Shown in pieces: positions 42,861 to 54,889 of a DNA stretch of 64,000 bases; the stretch's first letter is position 1, and every line of letters begins with the position of its first letter. The notes below the pieces were generated by a model that saw only the letters and a program-made list of their open reading frames with translations, was not told the origin of the DNA and searched no databases. Both the position numbers and the translations under genes were made by a program. Origin of the DNA: Sabethes cyaneus (Eukaryota; Arthropoda; Insecta; Diptera; Culicidae); the NCBI RefSeq assembly GCF_943734655.1, contig NC_071354.1, positions 41,006,744 through 41,070,743 of the forward strand, given 5' to 3'.

Positions 42861-45760
42861 ATAGAAGGAGATATAAACCGGAAAGGCACACGAAGGAAAA
42901 CTTGCAAAACCTGGACAAAGAAAGGGGTTAGAAAAAGTGGAAAAACGGGAGAAAAAAAAAAGGAAAACGAGAAGACTGGACAGAAAAGAAAGAGAACGGA
43001 AGAAAAAGAAGAGAGAATCCTACAGAAAATGAGAAAGAAAAAGAGGAACAACTGGTCGGACAAAGTGAAAAAAACGAGACAAAAAGGAGAAAAAACGGGA
43101 TAGAAAAGAAGGAAAAGAAGTGGAGAAAATACGGTAGCAGGGGAAACGGGAATTGGTGAGAAAAAAATGAAAACCTTAAACCTTAAAATGCAGAACCGTA
43201 AACGAACCAAAATGGGGAAAACCAGGACATAATAAGAGAAAGAACGGAACCATTGAAAGAAGAAGAAAAATGCACGACGATAGAATGAAAAACGGGATAG
43301 AAAAAGGAATTAAAAACCGAAAAAAGACGAAAAACCGGAATAAAAAATATAAAAGAAATCAAATAGAGTAGAAAATGTGAGAGAACAAAAATGATAAAGA
43401 GGAGAAACGGATATCAGGGAAAATTGGAAGAAGAAAGACGAAACATGGAAAAGAGAAAATTCAGGACTTCTAATAAAGGCGAAACACGGAACAGGAAATG
43501 AATAGAAAAGAAACAACGGGCAAGAAAAAGGAGCAACGAAAGGGAAAACGAGACAAGAATACAAGAGAAACCAAGAGGAAAAAGAAGAATGAGAGACTAA
43601 AAAACTGACAGAGGAAACGAGTAAACCGGGAAAAAAGGATAAAATTGGGACAAAAAATGGGACAAAAAACGGGAAAAAGGACAGCAGGAATTAAAGAAAA
43701 AGGTAAAACGGAAGCGATAAAGTTGAAAATGGGAGATCAAAAAGGAAAACCCAAGACGAAAGAGAAAACAAGGAGCCAATACAGAACTATGGGACACATA
43801 CGGAAAAACGGGGCACCAAAAAGGGAACAACGACACAGACGAAGACGAACAGCGAATAGAAGGTAAAAAAAATTCGATAAATACGAAAACTGGAAACGAA
43901 AAACACATTAAAAAGAGTAGAGAAAACACTGAAAACCGAAAAAAATATAACGAAGAACTAGTGAAAAGAATGAAAAATTAAACAGTAAACGAAGAAAAAC
44001 GGAACAAAAGCCCGTATGAATGAAAATTGTTTATTTTGCTTCTCCCGTGAAACCATACGGAGGTAATAAAATAAACTGATTTATTCGTACGACCTAATGA
44101 AACAGGAAAGACGAGAAAGAACAAGAGGAAAACGTGAGAAAAAGAGGACAAACATGTGGAAACTGAGAGTAAAAATTAGGAAAACAGCACAGAAAAGGAA
44201 AACATAAAGTTGAACAAACAACAGAAAAAAATCAAAAGTAGAAAAAACGAAAAAGAGCACAAAGAAAAACTGGACAAATGGGTTAGAGAAGACGGGACTG
44301 GAAGGATGCGAAAGCCGGGAAAAGGCAAAAGGGTAAGAGAAAAGAATAAAAAACGAATAAAGGTTCGAAAAAAAGAAACATGAAAGAACGTGACAGAATC
44401 GGAGGTACAAAAAAAATTTAAAAAAGTGGAAATGAAAAAACGGGAAAAAGAGAGGGAAAACGAGTTGAAGAAATGAGAAAATTTGATAGAAAAATATGAA
44501 GATTGGAAGAGAAAAGAAGGGAGACCATAAAGAAAACGAAAAAGAAAACGAAGGTAAGATGGACAGAAAAAGTGAAAACACGAAAAAAGCGACAAAATAG
44601 GAAGAAAAGGAGGAAAAACAGAAGCAGCAAAATGGAGAAACGAGAGCAGAAAGTGAAGATAACCGGCAAAAACGGATAAAAACTGGGAAGAAACAAATGA
44701 AAACTGAACACAAAAGGGATAAAATGGAAAAGAAAAACAGAACGCGACAAAAAAGGAGGTAAAGTAAGACATAATAAGAGCAAGAACGAAGCAGATAAGG
44801 TAAAAACTGAAAAAAACGGATAAAAAAGAAGCTAAGCGACAAGACACAAAAACCGGGACCGAAAAAAAGAAAAGGTAAAAAGATTTAGAATCCCAATGAA
44901 CGGAACTGAAAAAGCGGGGAACCGGGTCTGAAATCGGGCACAAATGGAAGAAGAAAGACCAAAAACCGAAGAAACGGCTGAAAAACGGAACAGGAATAGA
45001 AGAGAAATGAAAAAAGAGGACATATCTGGCTGAAATAAGCACAAAGAAACCCTAGTAAAAATGTGAGTTTTATTGCACTCTTATACTGGTTAGCCTCCCA
45101 GTTGGCTTCGAGGTATGACGCTGGCCTAATAAGCCAGTCGTCGTATGTTCGAATCTAGACTGGAAGAGGCTGTTAGAGTCAATAGGATCGTAGTAACTGG
45201 CCCTGCAATTGTCCTGCACTCTAACAACTGGCTGCGAAGTCTGTCGTATAAAAACAGAAGGTCAAGTTTGGATAACGGAATGTAGCACCTAGGCTTTGCT
45301 TTTCTTAGCCTTGCTTACGGATCAGAAAACAAGAGAAACTAAAGAAAAGAGAAAAATAAAGAGAAATCCTAAAAAAACCGATAGAGGAAACGAGAAAAAC
45401 GGAAACAAGAGGTCAAAACGGGATATAAAATAAGAAATATGGGACAAAACCGGAAAAATGGGTCAGGAAAGAAGAAAAGAAAAACGGAAGAAATGCATTA
45501 GAGAACATGACAAAACGGAAGAGAAAATATCGAAAAACGGGAGATAAAAAAGGGAACCCTCAGAGGAAAAATAGGGAGCTAAAACAGAATAAAACAACAA
45601 ATAAATCAAAAAACAGGGTATCAAAAAGAGGATAACGGGACTGACAAAGACGACAAACGAGAACGAATGGAAACAAAAAAAGTGAAAGAAATATGAAAAC
45701 TGAAAGCAAAAAAAAATGAAAAAGAGAGGAAAAAAGACTACACTACACAACCCGTACTCA
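42861..45760. repeat. purine-rich degenerate array of GAAAAACGGGA-like words, about 2.9 kb
   Basis: The plus strand is strongly A+G biased for nearly 3 kb, built from variants of AAAAACGGGA, GAAAAAGGA and GAACAAGAGAAA without a fixed period. Long Phe/Ser/Leu-rich frames on the minus strand (up to 288 codons) follow from the composition and are not annotated as genes. The run is interrupted by ordinary sequence near 44.01-44.09 kb and by a SINE at 45.09-45.32 kb. Confidence 0.85.
45088..45315 (+). mobile_element. tRNA-derived SINE (mosquito type)
   Basis: The tRNA-like head has a box-A-like TAGCCTCCCAGTTGG and box B GTTCGAATCT (about 45147-45156). The body has GTTAGAGTCAATAGGATCGT, TTGTCCTGCACTCTAACAAC, TGGCTGCGAAGTCTGT and GGAATGTAGCACC. 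The tail is a TTTGCTTTTC-type simple repeat. I recognise the body as that of an abundant culicine SINE (Feilai-like), but the exact family needs a library. It would be transcribed by RNA polymerase III if active. Confidence 0.8.
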
Positions 45761-45764
45761 TCTG

Positions 45765-46130
45765 GTCTTCTTCTCTCACACAAGCAGTCTCGTTTTAACG
45801 AAGACAGTGGCATGAGCATCTCCCTCGGACTTCCTTTCTATTTTTTTCATGTTCTGCGCCGAGTTTTTTCGAGTGTCTATTTAGCTATCAGCCACGACCG
45901 TCTCTCTCGTTCGTCATTGTTACCTGAGCAGTTGATACCGAATGCTAACGAGGGCTCGCACTCTTACCTGCGTGTGAAGTGAGGGCGAAAGATGAAAAAG
46001 ACAAGAAGAAGTAAAGAAAAATCTGCAAAAAAATCCATATATCCTACTCACGCTTGCGGGCTGAGGACAGCTCATGAGCTGTTGATTTCGTGAGCGGACT
46101 GTGCAGAGCGACGCTACAAAGCTGTGTATA
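45765..46130 (+). repeat. dispersed repeat family A, copy 2
   Basis: Aligns with 10846-11290 and 54.9-55.97 kb: TTTTAACGAAGACAGTGGCA, TGAGCATCTCC, TCGTTCGTCATTGTTACCTG, GAGGGCTCGCACTCTTACC, GCGTGTGAAGTGAGGGCG, and GAGCTGTTGATTTCGTGAGC. It ends early, at GCTGTGTATAG. Confidence 0.7.
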
Positions 46131-48142
46131 GAAAAAAATGGAACAAAAAGTGGAAAAATAAGACTGAAAAAAATAAAATCCCATTTTGAGTCCATTTTTC
46201 AGTTCAATTTGAAATAAAGACTCAAGCCCACATTAGTTCATACTAAAATCTAGTTAAATGCCGTTTGTGAAGTCCTATTGCATGTCCAATTTCTACTCTA
46301 GTTTGTAGTCCAATTTCAACTTTGATTTCAAATCCAGATGCACCCGAAAGTCCGGAGGTTTCAATCCGATGGACCGGTATTTTTGTGTTAAGTAATAATA
46401 GATTTACCATCCTACGATCACTTCATTTTTCCAGGCCGAAAAATTCTTTTGAAAGGTCGGGTACTCCACCTTTTGTTCTTGCCTGGCATGCTAGTGGCAG
46501 TAGCTGTTTATCTGGACAGGACTGCATCAGATCACAGCAAAATACTTGAAACTACATTTTAGTTTGATCTCTGTGTTGTTCGAATATACTTAAAATAAAC
46601 GCTGTCCAAGATTATTTCCTTGGGGAACACGTAATTGGTTGGAAATTTTGAAAATAACGCCATCGTTGAGTTTTTTTTATTGCAGACTAAATGTGATGCG
46701 TTCACACCTGTCCAAGGCCAACAAAAAACCTATTTTTAACTAATTCAGAGTTTCAAATAAATCTTAAGTTTAAACCGAATAAAGTAGAAGAAATATTCAT
46801 CTTATAAATATTGCAGAAACGAGAGACATGGTCGATCTTAATCTTGCCGACTCCTATTTCAGACTTTCATGAATATTTTATTCAACCGAGGGCACGTAGT
46901 CTAATGCTCTCAGACATTACATTGTTTCTTTTTCTTTCCATTTAGCCAATCTTGCACTGCTCTTGGCTGGTGGATGGTCTTCAACCATAGAATGCAACAG
47001 TTGATTTTTTTTCCAAACTTTCCACGCAAAACAAAACAAAATCTGCTAAAAACTAATTTCCCTTTTCACCAACATCTTGTCCCCCTATCGATAGCTGGAA
47101 AATCTTCCTAAAATCGTCATTTCAAGCCAGAACAAACACTGCACGCACACCCCCTGATAGAAGCTAAGAGCTAATACCGGGCGCCCGAGCTCCACAATCC
47201 AATCCGAAAATAGCTTGTTTTATTGTTCTTCACCGGGGTGCACGTTCGAGAAAACCGAAAAAGGAAGAACCTACCATCCCGCCATTCTCATCCCTCCCTC
47301 GCTTTCTTTTGCTTACCAAACAATGCGAAATTACAGACAATTTCACTTTCCTGTGGTGTGTCTCGGATGAGCCACGGTTCGGTTCCGGTGCAACTCCGTT
47401 TCACGTCCGAAGTGGCACGACAAAGGGCGCCTTTGTGTTCGGAACGAATCGAATTTCAAGTTTCCTTTCGACGGAGACGCGATTTCCACGACTCTCTATC
47501 GTTCTTTATCGCTTCGCGAGTGGTGGTGCGATGCGGGCGGGGTAGCACCACAGAAAGGAAAATTTTTACCCAACTTATTCCGGTCTAATTTCGGCAAGTT
47601 CGTTTCGGCGTTTTCAAATGGGCAAATTATGCAAAGAAAAGCTTTTGCTGTTCGTTCCGAAACCACACCATCATAGAGCGCACCCTCCCCCCAGAAGAAT
47701 CGGTCTTCGACTGCCGGGAAACGTGTTTTCCGATTTCTGGAGACTAGAACGCGCCAGCCAGCCAGCAGTGGGAAGGCACGGAAACCAAATCGAGTGATGC
47801 TTGCGGTTGGGTAGACAAAGCTGTCGGGCGATTTACTTTTTCAATCCTCGTTTCTTGTTGATAAAGTTCGGTGCCGGGAAAAGCACTTCATATGCTGTTG
47901 GAAACGTTATGCAGATTACTAACTCCTCTGAACTACGCCGTTGATCTCTGGTATTAGTTTACCTTAGCTTAAAACAACCCAGCCCCCCGGAGTGGGTGTG
48001 TTTGTGGTTTATTTCTATGGCATTTATGTTCGGAAAAAAGGTACGATTTTGTAATAAAAGAAATGGTTAGCAAAGCGGTTTCGACACTAACGATGAGTTA
48101 TTATTGTGTGCTGCTTCTAAACAGATATATAAAAGAAATTAC
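46131..48142. other. no supportable gene; probably intron of the MOXD-like gene
   Basis: 46.18-46.33 kb is a patch of degenerate AGTCCAATTTC words. The stretch 47.2-47.9 kb is GC-richer with short overlapping frames. If the gene at 48.14-48.40 kb is real, this is the start of its intron. Confidence 0.4.
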
Positions 48143-48397
48143 CTGAAAATGGACTTGTCCTTGATCGACCCATCCGATGACGATATCGGATCCGTAGATG
48201 GTGCCATCCTTCGAGAAGCCCAATCCGATGTAGCCGTGCGTTCGGGCTTGAACTTCAAACGTAATATCGTAGCCGGAAATCGTCCATAGCAACCGGTAGT
48301 CGTCATCGAGAAACACCGAATGGTCCCAGTGTGCCCCAAGGGCACCGCTGACCAAGCACATACTCACCAACACAAAGAAATAAATCACACTCGCCAT
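48143..48397 (-). CDS. DBH-like monooxygenase (MOXD1/olf186-M type), first coding exon
   Basis: Exactly 85 codons, from ATG at 48397 to a canonical donor (CAG|GTAATT at 48143/48142), phase 0. Residues 1-22 (MASVIYFFVLVSMCLVSGAL) form a clear signal peptide. The start of a DOMON domain follows: HWDHSVFLDDDYRLLWTI, ITFEVQARTHGYIGLGFS and GSDIVIGWVDQGQVHFQ, in the order seen in MOXD1-type copper type II ascorbate-dependent monooxygenases, which act in the secretory pathway. The copper-binding His and Met residues are in later exons, not seen here. In-frame ATGs at 48436 and 48457 lie upstream; the 48397 start is preferred because it places the signal peptide at the N-terminus. Tyramine beta-hydroxylase is a relative but fits the DOMON words less well. 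Confidence 0.82.
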
Positions 48398-49892
48398 CTG
48401 GTTGGCTTTACACACCCTCACTTTTTCCCGTGCCATTTTCTTTTCTTCAGGCCTCACTTCGGCCGAAAAACAACTTTCACTTATTTATGTTTCTTCGAAT
48501 TTTCCCCAAAAAATAAAGATTTTCCTTTATTCGACAGCTTATAATAGCAGACTGCGTCACTTCTCCGTGCTCCACCGCAATGTGGCGCGGATCTTCAAGT
48601 ATTCTTCTGGGGCTGCGATGGCATGTTTTCGATTTTCCGTTTCGACACTACTGCAGGCCCATCGCTCTGGTGGAATGGTCTCCTCCGATCGTGTCACGTG
48701 TATTTTCCGTCAACGTATGAAAAACAATTTTCCGCTGGCTAAGCACCTGTGCGCACGTTTTCCACTTCGGCACCACCGGCACACGGCACTTCCGGGTCGA
48801 ATCCGTAATCTGGAAGACAAGAGCGAAAGAGAAGAAAGACAATGTAATAAAGCGGGAGGCTGGTATTTTCCATTTGAAAGCGGAGGCGTCTTGGAATGGG
48901 CGCACCGCGCCGATTTGCTGCGGGGGCTGTGAAGATTTGCATCAGCGGGAAAACGGAAACCGGGGTGGGGAAGGTTTTTGGAATGAATTTCTTGTTTGTT
49001 TGTTTGTTTGGTTGGTTTTACGCTTGATCAAGCTGGAAGCCGCACGCCGAAAGAAACCTGTCAAGGTCAGAGTTTTCCGCCGGGCTTGATGGCGGTGTGA
49101 TTATTACGTACCACCTATACTTACGTGATGTTTTCGTGAAAAGAATGTCCTCAAAATAGTTACCTTGAGGTAAGCTGGATCAATTTTCATGTATGTAAAT
49201 ATAGATGAGATAAAAAAATATATGATAGCTATGATTACTCTTTATTTCCTTTATAACTTTTCTTTCAAATATTGAGGCTTATAATATCAATCCAACCAAA
49301 GATTTGTTGCAAGATGTTGGTTTCTAATTGTAAAAACCAAATGTGTATTGAAATTTAGTTCAATTTCGAAACAAATTCTAATAAACCATGGTAATAACAC
49401 TTCTCTTCAAATTAGGGACTCCGTATCCGTAGTAGAAACAGGTCATTCGATGTTAATTAATTTTAACATGGTTATATTCTCATGCTTCTCCACTGCTTTC
49501 ATACTGAATTCTACGTTTACCAAACATGAATCCTCATGTCAGTACAAGCTTAAGGACCGGGGCGTAATTGTAGCTAGTTCCATTTCCTGATTTTCATACC
49601 GAAATTGGGTATTTACTATTTACTGTTTCTTAAAAAAGATAATGACACATAAATAGCAAAGATTTCTTTCATGCTACTCTACATCATCCTTTTTTGATGA
49701 ATTCTATTTTACAGACAATGAAGTCTATAGCCGGCGCAAGTTATAAGACTGGTGCTGGCTCGAGGAGCGTAATCATGCACCTTTTCAAAAAAACATTGGC
49801 TCGGTTGTAGAGAGCAGAATGGTTGATAAGTAGCAAAAACAGGAAGAAAAATAGGGTGAAGCTTGCGGTACTGCAAAAGAACTAAGTGCAAC
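48398..49892. other. upstream region of the MOXD-like gene; no other gene seen
   Basis: 48.46-49.1 kb is GC-richer and has open frames on both strands, as expected for a promoter/5' UTR region in an insect genome. I cannot place a transcription start. 49.1-49.9 kb is AT-rich without recognisable content. Confidence 0.4.
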
Positions 49893-50093
49893 TGACACAT
49901 TCCAGCGTTATGGGACATCAGGACTATCACGCAAATCAATTCCTATTTAACCAAATCCCTGGCATACAACTTGTAAGTAAAGTCTCCTTTAATCACTAAT
50001 TTTGCAAGCTATTTTTCAAAAATGGTGAAACAAGAACTAACTTACACGGTATAAATGGTGGCTAATTATGTTTCGTAACGCTGGAATGTGTCA
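49893..50093. mobile_element. 201-bp MITE-like inverted-repeat element
   Basis: Ends are TGACACATTCCAGCGTTATG and, inverted, TGACACATTCCAGCGTTACG. The interior is AT-rich and non-coding. No clear target duplication was found, so the class is unknown; such repeats could also be two solitary transposon ends. Confidence 0.6.
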
Positions 50094-50700
50094 AATACTG
50101 AGAAACATATTATAATAGATCAAAATACTGACCGCCGACGATAATATCCGTGTCGAAAAATAAGTTAACTGAAGTTAAAGTCACGAGTTCATTTTCAAAT
50201 AAAAGATGAATCAAGTCAATAAATCAATCTAATCAAAGTAGTATGCCTGAAAATCATCAATCCAAATTGAAATTCTCAGGGACATTTTATGGTTCAATTT
50301 TCTGTGCCCGAGCGGAGTGCAAGAGCAGACGCAAAATTGTTCCCGTAAGATTCGAGGTCAAGACCGTAGAAAATATCCTATCGACTGCATTGCGTTACAG
50401 CGATGCTATTTCGTGAAATCGATTAATTTAACTTGAACTGTAGATTCAACAAAACATTTACTGTGGTTCAGTCTATGGGCTTTTCTGATTGTAACAGATT
50501 GCTGATTGCAAGAAAAATTTTACATTGGAGAGGCGCAATGGCCTATTAAACTGTTATTTCATCTATATCTGTCTTCCGAGCTAACACATATGTATTTGAA
50601 TAAAACCAAAGTCATATATTTTTGTAAATAAAGGCTGAATTTCAAATTTTACATTTAGAAGTTGTTTACCCATAGATACAGAATGAAACAAATAATCATT
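50094..50700. other. no supportable gene
   Basis: AT-rich DNA with only short frames and no recognised repeat ends. Confidence 0.4.
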
Positions 50701-51540
50701 ACTCTACTGAATCGCCTTTTGCCTGGATAACACGCTTCAAACGGCTTTGCACCACGTTCTCACAAGATTTGCAGTGTGGCTGGAGTTCCATCCTGTAGAA
50801 AGCCATAATCTTCTTCACCATACATTCCCCGAACGTAAGGTATCAAATTTTGTCCTAAGACCATTTCCAGATAGTATTTTGCATTAACTTTCACACCCTT
50901 CCAAATAAATACAAGAGGAAGTTTCCCTTTCTTTGAAACGCCTCCCCAGACCATGACCGTTGATGGCCGTTTTGGTATTGTGGTACATTCCGTTTGTGCT
51001 TTGGAACGTCCTTGATCGAAACCGCCCACAACCGATCATTTTGAGCATGATGCGGGGTCTGAAGAACAAACTACTTCCCATCAGAATAGACCACTTCTGA
51101 AACACCGTACTGACAGAGTAGCAGTTTGCATCTTTCCTGGCGTTTTTGTTTTGTTGCTATCGTCAAACCATGGATTTTACGCTTTTTGAATGATTTCATA
51201 TCCAGATCCCTATTCAAAATTCGACGAAGAATTTGCCTTTTGATATTCAGTTAAACTGCCATTTTCCGCGCGGACCGGTCGCAACTGCGACGAATTCATT
51301 CTCGAACAACCTTTTTGGCCTCCACAGTTTTAACACTTCGTTTTCTTCCGTTTTTTTTACGGTTTTCAACAGATCTCAACGTCTCAACAAATCTTTTTAG
51401 TGTATAGTGTACAAATCCACTTTTTATGCCGTGATGTTCGCGGTCACGAAAAATAGTGTCGCATGTAGCACCATTAAGCAATTTATTTATTATCAACGAC
51501 CGTAACTCAAACTCTGGTACGTGCACACTGAACGAGACAT
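50701..51540 (-). pseudogene. mariner-like (IS630-Tc1-mariner) transposase pseudogene
   Basis: The N-terminal helix-turn-helix words FELRSLIINKLLNGATCDTI and SGFVHYTLKRF start near 51500. After several stops, GSSLFFRPRIMLKMIGCGR-type sequence stands where the first Asp region should be. Then come RPSTVMVWGGVSKKGKLPLV and VFIWKGVKVNAKYYLEMVL, and YGFLQDGTPAT, matching the second catalytic Asp (QDGAPAH block). Directly after this the frame passes to SRLKRVIQAKGDSVE, the C-terminal end. The segment that should carry the third acidic residue is deleted. Several stops and shifts; clearly dead. Inverted repeats were not located. Confidence 0.8.
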
Positions 51541-52278
51541 AATACGAAAATGAAACTACGTCAAGTAAAACTTAATTCATGATGTCACACATACATGATC
51601 TTAGTTAGATTGTATATGCCGCTGCAAGCATAAAATGATTTTTGTTCGAATATATATATGTGTCACATTGTACATCACAAATAGAAATTAGAGCGTTCAG
51701 AGATCAGAGTGTTAAACACAATTTAGAATGCATTTTATAGTACCTTTGCAGAAAATTTTTTCGTCCTAGTTTGCTATAATTTTTTTGTTTGATTAGAGTC
51801 AGTTTAACAGCTTGCGCAGGGATGGAAAAAAATCGCTTCTAGTAATCAAGATCATAGAAGCGATCAGATTCAAATTCATTGACATCACTACTTGTAAGCG
51901 ACAAACACGTTGTCGCGATCCGTGCAGATTATGACAAACCTCATGTTAGATCATGTTCATTGCATCTGTATGATTGCCTTGAGAAATATAACAGATACAG
52001 ACGGTTGGTTGTGTGCATCGTATGAATCACAATACAAACAACATGTGTGACTTTTTTTCTCGCAGCTAGGTAAAACGTAACACTATGATCGACTGCTGAG
52101 GCTGTTTAGAGAACAACATCTTGTGATCAACACTAAAGATGGACTGTTTGTCATGATCTGTACGGATCGTGATCTGTGCGTGTGGCGATAACTCACAGAT
52201 TTTATCAAAATCACTGATCTTCCATCCCTGAACTTGGGTCATTCGTGACTTCTGCGGGGTTGGGATTTGAATCCGGTT
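51541..52278. other. no supportable gene
   Basis: AT-rich. Includes a patch with GATCRTGATCT-type words (51.83-52.21 kb) in which CAGGGATGG-like (51820, GCAGGGATGGAAA) and CATCCCTG (52223-52230) words face each other, a possible further hAT-type MITE of about 410 bp. Confidence 0.4.
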
Positions 52279-52394
52279 CTACTCTACTCTACTCTACTCT
52301 ACTCTACTCTACTCTACTCTACTCTACTCTACTCTACTCTACTCTACTCTACTCTACTCTACTCTACTCTACTCTACTCTACTCTACTCTACTC
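52279..52394. repeat. (TCTAC)n satellite, about 23 units
   Basis: A pure pentanucleotide run directly next to the 3' tail (TTAC)n of the LINE remnant on the minus strand. It gives a spurious Ser-Thr-Leu-Leu-Tyr repeat frame. Confidence 0.96.
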
Positions 52395-52399
52395 CATTA

Positions 52400-53700
52400 C
52401 TTACTTACTTACTTAATTAGCCTAACGTCTTACGATAAGGCTTGCGCATTTCCATCTGTTTTGGTCCACGACAGCTGGTCTCTAGTTCTGCGAGCACCCA
52501 GTGCTCGCCAGATCTCGCACCAGCTGGTCGTGCCACCTCACACGATGTGCCCCTCTTCGTCTTGTTTCTACCGGATTCGATGCGAAAACCATTTTTGCAG
52601 GATAGTTGTCCGGCATTCTAGCAACATGTCCTGCCCAACGTAACCGTCCAATTTTAACCACGTTCTGAATACTTGGTTCGCCGTAGAGACGCACGAGCTC
52701 GTGGTTCATTCTTCGCCTTCCCACATCGTTCTCTTGCACTCCGCCAAAGATGGTTCCTAGCACCCGCCGTTCGAAAACTTCGAGTGCTCGTAGGTCCTCT
52801 TCTAGTAGTGTTCACGTTTCGTGCCCGTAGAGGGCAACCTGTCTAATTAGCGTTTTGTACAGTGTGCACTTTGTACAGGGGCTCAGATTGTTCGACCGCA
52901 AGTGTTTGTGGAGTCCGTAGTAGGCCCGACTTTCGCTGATAATACGCCTTTTAATCTCACGGCTGGTATTGTTGTCCTCTGCTGCCAGTGAGCCAAGGTA
53001 TATGAACTCGTCGACTCCTTCATGCTCATTCCAATGATTACCACGGTACTGCCCGCCAGCACACACTTCGTTTTAGACGTATTTATCTTTAATCCAATTC
53101 TTCTCTGCTTCGCGTTTTTGGCTAGTGTACTGATCTTTCACCACCTCAAAAGTTTTGAAAAGCAGATAAATTGACTGGATTTATTAAAAATCGTGCCCAG
53201 CATTTTGATTGCCGCTCGTCTTATAACACCTTTAGGGACAATGTTGAATAGCAGGCAGGAAGGACCATCTCCTTGTCGAAGTTCCCTACGAGATTCGAAT
53301 GGATCCGACAATCCACCCGAGATACTCACACAGCACTGGATCCCATCCATCGTAGCCATGATAAGTCTAGTAAGCTTATCCGGAAAGCCGTTTTCGTCCA
53401 AAATTTTCCATAGCTCTTTTCGGTATACGCTATCATATGCGGCTTTGAAATCGATGAATAGGTGATGCGTGGGTACTTGGAATTCGCGGCACTTCTGGAG
53501 GATCTGCCGCAGAGTGAAGATTTGGTCCGTTATAGACCGACCTTTTCATGAAGAAGTTACCTGGTCACTTCTCAAAAATCTATTAGCTACTGACAATAGC
53601 CGATGGAAGATGACTTGGGACAGCACTTTGTTGAAGGTCTGGGAAGTCAATCCGGTTGACCACAACGACCACAATAAAATATCCGATAGCATGTATAATA
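52400..53700 (-). pseudogene. non-LTR (LINE) retrotransposon ORF2 remnant with palm deletion
   Basis: Read on minus from about 53.70 kb: SQTFNKVLSQVIFHRLLSVA (fingers), GRSITDQIFTLRQILQK, HHLFIDFKAAYDSVYRKELW (catalytic Asp of motif A), ENGFPDKLTRLIMATMDGIQ, ELRQGDGPSCLLFNIVPKGV and IFNKSSQFICF. The catalytic F/YADD segment expected next has been deleted, and the frame resumes at RRIGLKINTSKTKCVLAG. Then EFIYLGSL, SRAYYGLHKHLRS, CTLYKTLIRQVALYGHET, GTIFGGVQENDVGRRRMNHE and RLRWAGHVARMPDN. It ends near 52.48 kb, with a (TAAG)n tail near 52.40 kb. Multiple shifts. I do not assign the clade. Confidence 0.87.
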
Positions 53701-54022
53701 CATTTTCAGCAGTTTCTGTTGCTGTGCAGCATATCCGCATTAAATTTTATCGTGCATATTGGAATGAACGCACCATCAAAGTCTTGCAATTTTTGAAAAC
53801 CAGTTGTTTAAGCAAAATATTTGTTTCGTCAAGTTTAGTTTCTATCAAAGTCATTCTAGATGCATTCTGATATGAAAAGCATTCAATAATAACTTTCCTC
53901 CTGCAACTCACAGCTTTCTGTGATGAATTGTTGTTTGGCGGCCAAAACAATGCGTAGAACTCTATTATTATTCATAATACCAGTAATAAATCTGTATGGT
54001 CAGAGTGTTCCCATATTAAAAC
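53701..54022. other. no supportable gene
   Basis: AT-rich sequence between the LINE remnant and the hAT-like element; the 8-bp target copy of the latter stands at 54015-54022. Confidence 0.4.
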
Positions 54023-54889
54023 TAGAGGTGCGCGCCGCCGCGCCGCCACCGACACTTTTGCACGCGCCGCCGCTGCCGATGATTTAAAACCGGCGCGCCG
54101 CTTAGGTCCTTTTTCCCACGCCGCCGAAGCCATTTACCCACGCCGACGATATAGTCCAACATTGTCAACATGTTGACAGCACACAGTGAACCCGTTTTGT
54201 GAATTCATTCTTATAATGTACCTACCTTTAATTTAGATTCAATTAAACTGCTACCATGCGTCCAACTGAGTGCGAATCGAAAAACCTAACGTAAACGAAC
54301 TTTAACATGACGTTTTCTGTCAAACTTCTGTCTTGCTTCCCGGTGCTCATTTCTTTTTAAGGAGACATAAGCGACCACAATTTTTGAAAAAGTCAAATTT
54401 TTTATTTCAGATTTTAATTCTGCAGTCTTTTTTGTTTATTTTGATACTAATTTTGTAATGATCCGACCACGGGAAGTGACTGAAAAACGATCGAACACAT
54501 GAGCATTCCACTGCGGCGTGGAACAACCTCACTGGAATAAAACGCCGCTCCAGTAAAAACACGATTTTCAAGCTTTATGTACCTTTCTCTCAGAAACTAC
54601 ACACCGTATTGAAACAAATTTTTTGGTTTTATTACTAGAAGCTTGGCAAAGACTTTTTTAACTTTTGAGCTTTGTAAACTAATCGCAGCTTGAGAAAAAG
54701 GAAAAAGAATATTTTTTGAAACTGTAATTCTTTTACAATTGACGAAGGGACGGTAGAAGAAAGTAATGAAATTTTAAGAGTGAGGAGAAAGAGCGGAATG
54801 GTGAGAGCTAGTATTGCTTTTCATTTCACGGTTATAAACTGCCTGGTGCCAAAATTAGGTGCCGGTCTTACCCCCATACTGATTTCTAG

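Noticed and set aside
45088..45200. tRNA-like sequence with box B GTTCGAATCT
   Set aside because: No cloverleaf acceptor or anticodon arm could be completed, and the sequence continues into a SINE body; it is a SINE head, not a tRNA gene.
42827..45819. Long minus-strand frames (up to 288 codons) rich in Phe, Ser and Leu
   Set aside because: They are the translation of a purine-rich degenerate tract; several frames are open at once and no domain or membrane-protein pattern other than composition is visible.
52245..52643. Ser-Thr-Leu-Leu-Tyr repeat protein
   Set aside because: Translation of the (TCTAC)n run fused to the antisense of a LINE remnant.
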